DNA from: Thauera sp.
GTDB lineage: Bacteria; Pseudomonadota; Gammaproteobacteria; Burkholderiales; Rhodocyclaceae
Reading direction: 5' to 3'
Length of the DNA stretch: 19,572 nt
Assembly (NCBI GenBank): GCA_023150215.1
Contig: JAKLLJ010000022.1
Span: 1-19,572, forward strand
The notes beneath the pieces were generated by a model, which saw only the letters and a program-made list of their open reading frames with translations, ran no database searches and was not told the origin of the DNA. Of this stretch, positions 1 to 6,309 are shown in pieces. A program made the position numbers and the translations under genes. Numbering within the stretch: the stretch's first letter is position 1; every line of letters begins with the position of its first letter.

Positions 1-621
1 AAATACTTCATCACCGGCCTGCTGATCTGGCTCCCGCTGGCGATCACCTACATGGTGATCGCCTGGATCGTCGGCACGCTCGACGCGATCCTGCTGTGGC
101 TGCCCGCCGAATACCAGCCGAGCCGCTACATCGGCTTCGACATCCCCGGCGTGGGCGTCGTCGCGAGCCTGCTGCTGGTGTTCTTCACCGGCCTGGTCGC
201 CGCCAACGTGCTCGTGCAGAAGCTCGTGCAGCTCTGGGAAGCGCTGCTTGCCCGCATCCCGGTCGTCAAGTCGATCTACTACAGCGTCAAGCAGGTCTCC
301 GACACGGTGTTCTCGAGCAACGGCCAGGCCTTCCGCAAGGCGCTGCTGGTGCAATACCCGCGCGAGGGCGTGTGGACCATCGCCTTCCTCACCGGCCAGC
401 CGGGCGGCGACGCGGCCGAGCACCTGCGCGGCGACTACGTCAGCGTGTATGTACCGACCACGCCCAACCCGACCTCGGGCTTCTTCCTGATGATGCGGCG
501 CAGCGAGGTCGTCGAGCTCGACATGAGCGTGGACGACGCGCTCAAGTACATCATCTCGATGGGCGTGGTCGCTCCGCCGGCGCGCAGGCCGGAACCCGTG
601 CCCGCGCTGTCCGACACCTGA
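1..621 (+). CDS. DUF502 family membrane protein, 5' end outside window
   Basis: The reading frame is already open at base 1 (KYFITGLLIWLPLAITYMV), so only a few N-terminal residues are likely missing; the ATG at 52 lies inside the first membrane segment and is not the true start. Two hydrophobic segments are visible, one at the very start and one around IPGVGVVASLLLVFFTGLVAA. A soluble C-terminal part follows, with the conserved-looking stretch ARIPVVKSIYYSVKQVSDT and the F-x-x-V-x-x-x-YP pattern, both typical of DUF502. The family has no established biochemical function. The gene ends 87 bp before aspS on the same strand, an arrangement I recall as common in betaproteobacteria, so the two may be co-transcribed. 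Family assignment is firm; function is unknown. Confidence 0.85.
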   Translation, partial: KYFITGLLIWLPLAITYMVIAWIVGTLDAILLWLPAEYQPSRYIGFDIPGVGVVASLLLVFFTGLVAANVLVQKLVQLWEALLARIPVVKSIYYSVKQVSDTVFSSNGQAFRKALLVQYPREGVWTIAFLTGQPGGDAAEHLRGDYVSVYVPTTPNPTSGFFLMMRRSEVVELDMSVDDALKYIISMGVVAPPARRPEPVPALSDT

Positions 622-708
622 ACGAAGCTCCCCGAACACTCCAGCCTCTCCACCCTGCCGAATCCTGAATCCCCGGGCGCAAGCGCCCCCGAACCTGCGG
701 AACCCGAC

Positions 709-2508
709 ATGCGAACTCACTACTGCGGCAAAGTCACCGCCGCCGACCTCGACCAGATCGTCACCATTTGCGGCTGGGTACATCGCCGCCGCGACCACGG
801 CGGCGTCATCTTCATCGACCTGCGCGATCGCGAGGGCCTGGTGCAGGTGGTGTGCGACCCCGACCGCGCGGAGATGTTCAAGACGGCCGAATCGGTGCGC
901 AACGAGTTCGTCCTCAAGCTGAGCGGCAAGGTGCGCCGCCGTCCCGCCGGCACCGAGAACGCCAACCTCGTCTCGGGCGAGATCGAGATCCTCTGCCACG
1001 ACATCGAGGTGCTCAACGCCGCCGCCACGCCGCCCTTCCAGCTCGACGACGAGAACCTGTCCGAGACGGTGCGCCTGACCAACCGCGTCATCGACCTGCG
1101 TCGCCCGCAGATGCAGAAGAACCTGATGCTGCGCTACAAGACCACGATGGCCTTCCGCCGCTTCCTCGATGGCGCCGGCTTCATCGACGTCGAGACGCCG
1201 ATGCTCACCAAGAGCACGCCCGAAGGCGCACGTGACTACCTGGTGCCCTCGCGCGTGCACCCGGGCCAGTTCTTCGCCCTGCCGCAGTCGCCGCAGCTCT
1301 TCAAGCAGCTCTTCATGATCGCGGGCTACGACCGCTATTACCAGATCGTCAAGTGCTTCCGCGACGAGGACCTGCGCGCCGACCGCCAGCCCGAATTCAC
1401 CCAGGTCGATCTCGAGACCTCGTTCATGAACGAGCACGAGATCACCGCCCTGGTCGAGGAGATGATCCGCTTCGTGTTCCGCGAGGCGATGGCCGTCGAG
1501 CTGCCCGCGCCCTTCCCGCGCATGACCTACGCCGAGGCGATGCACCGCTTCGGCTCGGACAAGCCCGACCTGCGCGTCACCCTCGAACTCACCGACGTCA
1601 CCGACGCGGTGCAGGACGTCGCCTTCAAGGTCTTCAGCGGTCCCGCCACGTCGGGCGGCCGCGTCGCCGCGATGCGCGTGCCCGGCGGCAACAGCCTGAC
1701 TCGCGGCGAGATCGACGAGTACACCAAGTTCGTCGGCATCTACGGCGCCCGCGGCCTGGCCTACATCAAGGTCAACGACGTCACCCAGCCCAACGAGCAG
1801 GGCCTGCAGTCGCCGATCGTCAAGAACCTCCACGAAACCGCGCTGCGCACCATCCTCGAGCGCACCGGCGCACAGTCGGGCGACCTGATCTTCTTCGGTG
1901 CCGACAAGACCAAGGTGGTCAACGACGCCATGGGCGCGCTGCGCATCAAGCTCGGCCACGAGAAAGCTTACGTGACGGGCGAGGCCTGGCGTCCGCTGTG
2001 GGTGGTCGACTTCCCGATGTTCGAGTACGACGAGGACGACAAGCGCTGGACCGCCTGCCACCACCCCTTCACCAGCCCGAAGGACGAGCACATCGATCTG
2101 CTCGAATCCAACCCGGGCGAGTGCCTGGCCAAGGCCTACGACCTCGCGTTGAACGGCTGGGAAATCGGCGGCGGCTCGGTGCGTATCCACCGCGCCGACG
2201 TGCAGGCGCGCGTGTTCGAGGCGCTCAACATCGGCCCCGAGGAGCAGCAGGCCAAGTTCGGCTTCCTGCTCGACGCGCTCAAGTACGGCGCGCCGCCGCA
2301 CGGCGGCCTCGCCTTCGGCCTCGACCGCATCGTCACGATGATGACCGGCGCAGAATCCATCCGTGACGTGATCGCCTTCCCCAAGACCCAGCGTGCCCAG
2401 TGCCTGCTCACCGACGCGCCGAGCGGCGTGGACGAGAAGCAGTTGCGCGAACTGCACATCCGCCTGCGCCAGAAGGTCGACACCCAGGTCGAGATCGAGC
2501 GCGGCTGA
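709..2508 (+). CDS. aspS: Aspartyl-tRNA synthetase, probably non-discriminating (Asp/Asn)
   Basis: A 599-residue class II synthetase that charges tRNA with aspartate in the cytoplasm. Visible parts are the N-terminal OB-fold anticodon-binding domain (about 1-110), the QSPQ loop at 193-196, motif 2 (FRDEDLRADRQPEF, 217-230), a bacterial GAD insertion in the middle, and motif 3 (GGLAFGLDR, 532-540). Length matches bacterial AspRS. The start is the ATG at 709, giving MRTHYCGKV, which aligns with E. coli MRTEYCGQL. Residue 30 is His (RRDHGG) and residue 81 is Gly, where the E. coli enzyme has Leu and Lys. This His/Gly pair is the known signature of non-discriminating AspRS, which also makes Asp-tRNA(Asn) for GatCAB to amidate. 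The Shine-Dalgarno site is weak. A strong hairpin follows the gene. Confidence 0.97.
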   Translation: MRTHYCGKVTAADLDQIVTICGWVHRRRDHGGVIFIDLRDREGLVQVVCDPDRAEMFKTAESVRNEFVLKLSGKVRRRPAGTENANLVSGEIEILCHDIEVLNAAATPPFQLDDENLSETVRLTNRVIDLRRPQMQKNLMLRYKTTMAFRRFLDGAGFIDVETPMLTKSTPEGARDYLVPSRVHPGQFFALPQSPQLFKQLFMIAGYDRYYQIVKCFRDEDLRADRQPEFTQVDLETSFMNEHEITALVEEMIRFVFREAMAVELPAPFPRMTYAEAMHRFGSDKPDLRVTLELTDVTDAVQDVAFKVFSGPATSGGRVAAMRVPGGNSLTRGEIDEYTKFVGIYGARGLAYIKVNDVTQPNEQGLQSPIVKNLHETALRTILERTGAQSGDLIFFGADKTKVVNDAMGALRIKLGHEKAYVTGEAWRPLWVVDFPMFEYDEDDKRWTACHHPFTSPKDEHIDLLESNPGECLAKAYDLALNGWEIGGGSVRIHRADVQARVFEALNIGPEEQQAKFGFLLDALKYGAPPHGGLAFGLDRIVTMMTGAESIRDVIAFPKTQRAQCLLTDAPSGVDEKQLRELHIRLRQKVDTQVEIERG

Positions 2509-2534
2509 TCACCTCACCAGGCGCCGCAGCCCGC

Positions 2535-2580
2535 GAAGCCCCCGCAACGAAGACCGGCTTTTCTTCGTTGCGGGGGCTTC
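2535..2580 (+). terminator. Long perfect hairpin after aspS
   Basis: A 19-bp perfect stem (2535-2553 with 2562-2580) closes an 8-nt loop and begins 26 bp after the aspS stop. The following bases (AGGCTTTGCG) hold only a short T run, so it may act as a weak intrinsic terminator or as an RNA 3'-end stabiliser. It separates aspS from the response-regulator gene starting 33 bp later. Confidence 0.7.
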
Positions 2581-2612
2581 AGGCTTTGCGCTGCCTGCCG
2601 TAATCTTCGCTC

Positions 2613-4307
2613 ATGGCACGCCGTCAGCGTGCGTCCGGTTCCCCTCCGATGCTGCTGCTGCCCCACGATCTCGATGTCCTCGTTGTCGAAAGCCAGGCGA
2701 CCATGCGCGCGCAGCTGCGCACCATGCTCACGTCCATCGGCATCGAGGCGCCGCATTTTGCGGTGTCGGCAACCATGGCCATGCGCACCTTGCGCGCGCA
2801 GCGTTTCGACCTCGTGCTGTGCGAATACAACCTGGGCGAGGGCCAGGACGGCCAGCACCTGCTCGAAGACCTGCGTCAACACGGCATCATCCCGCTCGAC
2901 ACCCTGTTCGTGATGATCACCGCCGAACGCAACTACGAGCGCGTGATCAGCGCCTGCGAGCTGCTCCCCAACGACTACATCCTCAAGCCACTCACCGCCG
3001 AGAGCCTGCGCGTACGCCTGCTGCGCGCGTTCGAAAAGCGCGACGCCTTCGTACCGGTGTGGCAGCAGATGAAGATCGGCGACCCCGTCGGTGCGCTGCA
3101 GGCCTGCCGTGAGGCACGCAACCAACACCCGCAATACCTGGTGGACTTCATGCGCCTGCAGGCCGAGCTGCATGCGCAGGTCGGCCAGATCGACGAGGCC
3201 GAGGCGCTGTACCGCGAGATTCTTGGCGCACGCCCGATCCCGTGGGCTTCGCTGGGGCTCGCACGCATGCTGGTGGTCCGCCAGGCTTGGGTCGAGGCCG
3301 AGCACCTGCTCGTCGAACTGGTCGGCCATCACGAGCACTTCATCGAAGCGCACGAGCTGCTTGCCCGTGTGCTCGAGGAGACCGCCCGCCCGGCCGAGGC
3401 CTGCGAGGCCCTGCAGCGTGCGAGCGAGCTCTCGCCCTACCGCCTGCCGCGCCTGCGCCGCCTCGGCGAACTCGCGCTGCAGGCGGGAGACCCCGCACGC
3501 GCCGAGCGCAGCCTGGCCGAAGCGGTCAAGCGCGGCAGCTACTCCGAGTTCCGCGACCCGGAAGACCACGTCCGCCTGCTGCAGGCCCAGCTCGCTGGCG
3601 ACCGGCTCGACGAGGCGCAGGCCACCCTCGGCGACCTCGAGCGCTCGATGGCCCGTCATCCCAAGGGCGAACTGTGCATGGCAGTCGGGGGCGCACTGAT
3701 CGAGGGCCATCGCAAGGACGCCACGGGCGACGACCTGCGCGATGCAGTGCGGCGTGCCCTCGGCAACCCGGAACGCATCCGCGAACTCTCCCCCGGGCTG
3801 CGCAAGGACCTGCTCGAGCTTTGCTACGATCGCCAGCTCGAGGACGAAGGCCGGCAGCTGCTCGCCGACCTGATGCGCACCCACACCGACGATCGCACTC
3901 TCGCCACCGCACGCGCCGCGCTCAAGGCGCGGGGCTTCGAGGCGCTGTCGGAACAGGTCGAACAGCAGGTCCAGGCCGAGGTGCGGACGCTGGTCGGCGC
4001 CGGTGCGGAGAAGGCGCGCGCCGGCGACTTCGACGGCGCGGTCGCCGAGATGATGAATGCCGCGCGCAAGTTGCCGGGCAACCCGCACGTGCTGTTCAAC
4101 GCGGCGCTCGCGCTGCTTCGCCACATCGAGCACCGTGGCTGGAACGAGGCCTTCGCCGCCCAGGCGCGCAACCTGATTGAGCGCATCCAGCGCCTGGCGC
4201 CGGCCAATCCGCGCCTGCCGGCCATCACCGAATTCCGCCACGACCTCATGAAACGCTACGGCATCCGTCCCGAGCGCGTGCCGGCCACCCGCCCACGCCA
4301 GGCCTGA
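2613..4307 (+). CDS. Response-regulator receiver domain fused to TPR repeats, degenerate phospho-site
   Basis: A 564-residue cytoplasmic protein. Residues about 20-140 form a CheY-like receiver. The switch Thr (MITAE, T103) and Lys (ILKPL, K125) are present, but the phospho-acceptor position reads LVLCEYNLG, giving Glu71 where Asp is expected. The acidic pocket reads VVES (E26, S27) instead of two acidic residues. From about 150 to 550 the chain is alpha-helical with TPR-like helix pairs (for example IDEAEALYREILGARP and AGDFDGAVAEMMNAARKLP). This resembles a family of TPR-containing response regulators, with the TPR part likely binding a partner. No DNA-binding or enzyme output domain is seen. 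The ATG at 2649 (MLLLPHDL) is a plausible alternative start just before the receiver. The RNase lipoprotein gene begins 8 bp downstream, so transcription is probably shared. Confidence 0.85.
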   Translation: MARRQRASGSPPMLLLPHDLDVLVVESQATMRAQLRTMLTSIGIEAPHFAVSATMAMRTLRAQRFDLVLCEYNLGEGQDGQHLLEDLRQHGIIPLDTLFVMITAERNYERVISACELLPNDYILKPLTAESLRVRLLRAFEKRDAFVPVWQQMKIGDPVGALQACREARNQHPQYLVDFMRLQAELHAQVGQIDEAEALYREILGARPIPWASLGLARMLVVRQAWVEAEHLLVELVGHHEHFIEAHELLARVLEETARPAEACEALQRASELSPYRLPRLRRLGELALQAGDPARAERSLAEAVKRGSYSEFRDPEDHVRLLQAQLAGDRLDEAQATLGDLERSMARHPKGELCMAVGGALIEGHRKDATGDDLRDAVRRALGNPERIRELSPGLRKDLLELCYDRQLEDEGRQLLADLMRTHTDDRTLATARAALKARGFEALSEQVEQQVQAEVRTLVGAGAEKARAGDFDGAVAEMMNAARKLPGNPHVLFNAALALLRHIEHRGWNEAFAAQARNLIERIQRLAPANPRLPAITEFRHDLMKRYGIRPERVPATRPRQA

Positions 4308-4315
4308 ACGCCAAC

Positions 4316-4723
4316 ATGGCAAGCACCTTTCTGCTCCGCCTCTTCCTGCTGCTTTCGCTGGCCACGCTGCTGTCAGGCTGCGCGCCGACCAGCGCACCGG
4401 ACGGCGACCCGCGCGCGCAGTCCTTCGCCCATCCCTCGCACGCAGGCCTCCCGCCCGAAGCGCTCGACACGCTCGCGCTGATCCAGCGCGGCGGCCCCTT
4501 CCCCTACCGCAAGGACGGCACCCCCTTCCAGAACCGCGAGCGTCTGCTGCCGGACAAGCCGCGCGGCTATTACCGCGAATACACCGTGCCCACGCCCGGC
4601 GCGCGCGACCGCGGCGCGCGCCGCATCGTCACCGGCGGCGATCCACCCGCCGTGTTCTACTACACCGCCGACCACTACCGCAGCTTCCGGCCGATCGAAC
4701 CCCTTCCTGCCAATTCCCGATGA
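4316..4723 (+). CDS. Barnase/RNase Sa-family ribonuclease with lipoprotein signal
   Basis: 135 residues. The first 22 form a lipoprotein signal peptide ending in the lipobox LLSGC, with acylated Cys22; Ala follows, which by the Lol rule favours the outer membrane. The rest is a compact guanyl-specific RNase domain (pfam ribonuclease N1/T1/barnase). Apparent catalytic residues are Glu88 in YYREYTV, Arg102/Arg103 in GARRIV and His120 in TADHYRSF, the Glu-Arg-His set used by barnase-like enzymes for RNA cleavage. Other family hallmarks are GGPFPYRKDGTPFQNRE and the RGYYREYTVPTPG segment. The stop codon overlaps the start of the barstar-family gene (ATGA at 4720-4723), a classical enzyme-then-inhibitor order. 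Lipid anchoring is unusual, since barnase and RNase Sa are freely secreted. Domain and lipobox are seen; envelope location and RNA target are inferred. Confidence 0.88.
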   Translation: MASTFLLRLFLLLSLATLLSGCAPTSAPDGDPRAQSFAHPSHAGLPPEALDTLALIQRGGPFPYRKDGTPFQNRERLLPDKPRGYYREYTVPTPGARDRGARRIVTGGDPPAVFYYTADHYRSFRPIEPLPANSR

Positions 4724-5103
4724 ACCCGGCCCGCAACCCCCGCTTCCCGCAGGCCCGCGACGGCCATCCCTGCATCCGCATCGACCTCGCGGGTTGCACC
4801 ACCAAGGCGGAACTGCTCGCGCGCATCGCGCACACCCTGCATTTCCCCGACTGGTTCGGACACAACTGGGATGCGCTCGCCGACTGCCTGTGCGATCTGT
4901 CCTGGCTGCCCGGGACGAGCTGGCACATCGAGTTCAACAATGTCGAAGCGCTGAATAGCGCCGAGCCGGCGACCTTCGCGATCTTGCTCGAGATCCTTGC
5001 TGAGGCCGCCTCATTCTGGCTCGACCATGACGGTCTCCTCGACTACGGCTTCACCCCGGGCGGTCCGGAGGCGACACCGGCCCCCGCGGGGACGCAGCCA
5101 TGA
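4720..5103 (+). CDS. Barstar-family ribonuclease inhibitor
   Basis: 127 residues, no signal peptide, so cytoplasmic. The motif FPDWFGHNWDALADCL (about 43-57) corresponds to the barstar inhibitory helix; Asp51 and Asp55 match the positions where barstar Asp35 and Asp39 fill the RNase active site. The beta strand WHIEFNNVEAL and a following helix complete the fold. The C-terminal about 20 residues (PGGPEATPAPAGTQP) look disordered. Translation is probably coupled to the RNase gene through the 4-bp overlap, which would make inhibitor whenever enzyme is made. The inferred role is to protect the cell from RNase that is not exported. The last 53 bp are overlapped by the convergent CWC gene. Family assignment is strong; the specific pairing is inferred from gene order. 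Confidence 0.9.
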   Translation: MNPARNPRFPQARDGHPCIRIDLAGCTTKAELLARIAHTLHFPDWFGHNWDALADCLCDLSWLPGTSWHIEFNNVEALNSAEPATFAILLEILAEAASFWLDHDGLLDYGFTPGGPEATPAPAGTQP

Positions 5104-5260
5104 GTTCGGCCAGGCAGCCGGGACAGTAGCACTCACCCGCGGCGGCCGGCACTGCGAACGCCGCCGGCAGTGCCGCACACCAGCATCCGGAGGTGCCGGC
5201 GCGCATGCCGCAGGTGAAGGTCGTGCCGCAGCGCGGGCAGGTGTTGGTGGGTTCGGCCAT
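5051..5260 (-). CDS. Small cysteine-rich CWC family protein
   Basis: 69 residues, reading MAEPTNTCPRCGTTFTCGM at the start. Eight cysteines are at positions 8, 11, 17, 26, 28, 44, 46 and 49, arranged as CPxC, then CWC, then CYCPxC. This matches the Cys_rich_CWC family (pfam14375), presumed to bind zinc and of unknown function. The ATG at 5258-5260 is preceded by only a weak purine-rich site. The 3' end runs 53 bp into the barstar gene on the opposite strand, so the two transcripts are convergent and complementary there. The amino-acid pattern, not just an open frame, supports this as real. It could be over-extended at its C terminus, where SPRGPVSPPDRPG looks unstructured. Confidence 0.8.
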   Translation of the reverse strand: MAEPTNTCPRCGTTFTCGMRAGTSGCWCAALPAAFAVPAAAGECYCPGCLAELMAASPRGPVSPPDRPG

Positions 5261-5322
5261 GATTCTTGCCTATCCTGTGGGAGCTGATGGGAGCGGAGCG
5301 TAGCGCAGCACCGCAGCAAAAG

Positions 5323-5413
5323 CTCGCGGCTCCCGCCGCTCCCGCATAAACGGATGCCGAATGTCCCCAAACGCCACACCCACCCCCGTGTAGGAGCGGC
5401 GGCAGCCGCGAAC
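5323..5413. repeat. Two REP-like palindromic elements upstream of hsp20
   Basis: A clean copy sits at 5389-5413 on the plus strand: TGTAGGAGCGGCGG followed by CAGCCGCGAAC. A degenerate copy in the opposite orientation lies at 5323-5346 (CTCGCGGCTCCCGCCGCTCC). Each can fold into a GC-rich stem (GCGGCnnnnGCCGC). Further copies recur between other genes in this window, always outside coding sequence. Confidence 0.85.
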
Positions 5414-5420
5414 CCTTCCT

Positions 5421-5468
5421 CCCCCCACCTTCCTACCTCCCCTCCCCCCCACCTTCCCACCGCCCCTC
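5421..5468. repeat. 24-bp C-rich tandem duplication in a polypyrimidine tract
   Basis: Two adjacent 24-bp copies (5421-5444 and 5445-5468) differ at only two positions. They lie in a G-free stretch on the plus strand (5411-5461). The minus strand carries several runs of three to six G separated by short loops, a pattern that can form a G-quadruplex. The tract ends about 20 bp before the hsp20 -35 element. Together with the REP copies it fills the 306-bp gap between the CWC gene and hsp20. Confidence 0.8.
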
Positions 5469-5485
5469 TCCCCCAGCCCCATCCT

Positions 5486-5513
5486 CTTGAAAACCCCGCC
5501 CCCGCGCCTATAT
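5486..5513 (+). promoter_or_regulatory. Sigma-32 (heat-shock) promoter of hsp20
   Basis: CTTGAAA at 5486-5492 is a perfect match to the sigma-32 -35 element. After 14 bp comes CCTATAT at 5507-5513, matching the -10 consensus CCCATnT except at one position. Spacing is in the usual 13-15 bp range. The predicted start near 5520 leaves a leader of about 47 nt containing a short hairpin (GCCGGC at 5524 and 5533) and the ribosome site. Sequence match is seen; use by RpoH is inferred. Confidence 0.8.
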
Positions 5514-5566
5514 TGGTGTTGAAGCCGGCAGGGCCGGCGACTACTCAGGCAAAGGAGGAAACCGAC

Positions 5567-6010
5567 ATGAGCAGCAATCTCACCCGTCGTCCCGACCCAC
5601 TGGAAGATTTTTTCCGTGGCTTCTTCGTGCGCCCGGTCGATTTCGGCGGTTCGCCGCTGCCCAGCATCGCCGCGGGAGCCGAAGCACCACAGATGCGGGT
5701 CGACGTCAAGGAGACCGCCCAGGGCTACGAGGTCCATGCAGAGCTGCCCGGAATGAAGAAGGACGACATCCACGTCCATATCGACGGCCCGGTGGTGTCG
5801 ATCAGCGCCGAGCGCAAGCAGGAGAAGGAAATCAAGGAAGGCGAGAAGGTGCTGCGCACCGAACGCTATTTCGGCAAGGTCTCGCGCAGCTTCCAGCTCG
5901 GCCAGGAGATCGACGAGGCCAAGGCCACCGCGAAGTTCAACGACGGCGTGCTCGAGCTGGCACTGCCGAAGAAGGCCGAGGCGCAAGCCAAGCGGCTGAC
6001 CGTCGAGTAA
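5567..6010 (+). CDS. Small heat-shock protein, Hsp20/alpha-crystallin family
   Basis: 147 residues, an ATP-independent cytoplasmic holdase that binds unfolding proteins. The alpha-crystallin domain spans about 42-140: AELPGMKKDDIHV (58-70), the FGKVSRSFQLGQEID segment, and the conserved FNDGVLELALPK near 124-135. The short C-terminal tail (KRLTVE) holds an L-x-V in place of the usual I-x-I oligomer contact. The start is ATG 5567 because a near-perfect Shine-Dalgarno (AAAGGAGG, 5551-5558) lies 8 bp upstream. The frame stays open back to 5354, but that part encodes low-complexity Pro-rich sequence and contains the promoter. A sigma-32 promoter precedes the gene and an intrinsic terminator follows it, so it is a single-gene heat-shock unit. 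Confidence 0.95.
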   Translation: MSSNLTRRPDPLEDFFRGFFVRPVDFGGSPLPSIAAGAEAPQMRVDVKETAQGYEVHAELPGMKKDDIHVHIDGPVVSISAERKQEKEIKEGEKVLRTERYFGKVSRSFQLGQEIDEAKATAKFNDGVLELALPKKAEAQAKRLTVE

Positions 6011-6048
6011 GTGCGACATCGCCCGCGATAACGCAGGCGTCCCCACGC

Positions 6049-6082
6049 AAGCCCGGGATGGCGCAGGCCACCCGGGCTTTTT
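6049..6082 (+). terminator. Intrinsic terminator of hsp20
   Basis: A 9-bp perfect stem AAGCCCGGG (6049-6057) with CCCGGGCTT (6071-6079), a 13-nt loop, and a continuous run of five T (6078-6082). It starts 38 bp after the hsp20 stop. This is the clearest rho-independent terminator in the window. Confidence 0.88.
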
Positions 6083-6189
6083 GCTGTCCGTGCAGAGGCC
6101 GCAGGGGCAGGTTCTACAGGACCCTCAGCCATCGCACGCCGGGCGTCGGGTGCCGCGAGGCGCGGTGGATTGGCAGCATGTTGCACAAA

Positions 6190-6267
6190 GGTTCGCGGCT
6201 TCCGCCGCTCCTACACGCGGCCCCAAGCGCGGGTGGCTTTCTGTAGGAGCGGCGGAAGCCGCGAACC
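6190..6267. repeat. Inverted pair of REP elements (BIME-like)
   Basis: GGTTCGCGGCTTCCGCCGCT (start of the 26-bp arm 6190-6215) is the exact reverse complement of the arm at 6242-6267, with a 26-bp spacer. Each arm is itself a REP palindrome. The pair lies between the convergent hsp20 and argB genes and could form a large cruciform or RNA hairpin limiting read-through in both directions. Confidence 0.9.
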
Positions 6268-6277
6268 CTCCTGATTT

Positions 6278-6302
6278 CCGCCCACGGTGTCGACGTGGGC
6301 GG
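6278..6302 (-). terminator. Hairpin just downstream of argB
   Basis: A 9-bp perfect stem (CCGCCCACG 6278-6286 with CGTGGGCGG 6294-6302) and a 7-nt loop sit 7 bp past the argB stop. Read on the minus strand it lacks a T run (AAATCAGG follows), so it may stabilise the mRNA end or work together with the inverted REP pair beyond it. Confidence 0.5.
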
Positions 6303-6309
6303 CCGGGCC

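Noticed and set aside
675..688. GGGCGC/GCGCCC hairpin before aspS as a terminator or attenuator
   Set aside because: The loop would be only 2 nt, with no T run or leader peptide; probably chance in GC-rich DNA.
2514..4397. Minus-strand open frame of 627 codons
   Set aside because: It is antisense to the receiver-TPR gene, with biased composition and no motif; a high-GC shadow.
5354..5566. Longer N terminus for the Hsp20 protein
   Set aside because: The in-frame extension is Pro/His low-complexity sequence encoded by REP and C-rich repeats and contains the sigma-32 promoter. The ATG at 5567 has an excellent Shine-Dalgarno.
5514..5566. RNA thermometer in the hsp20 leader
   Set aside because: The only clear hairpin (GCCGGC/GCCGGC) lies upstream of AAAGGAGG and does not pair with it.
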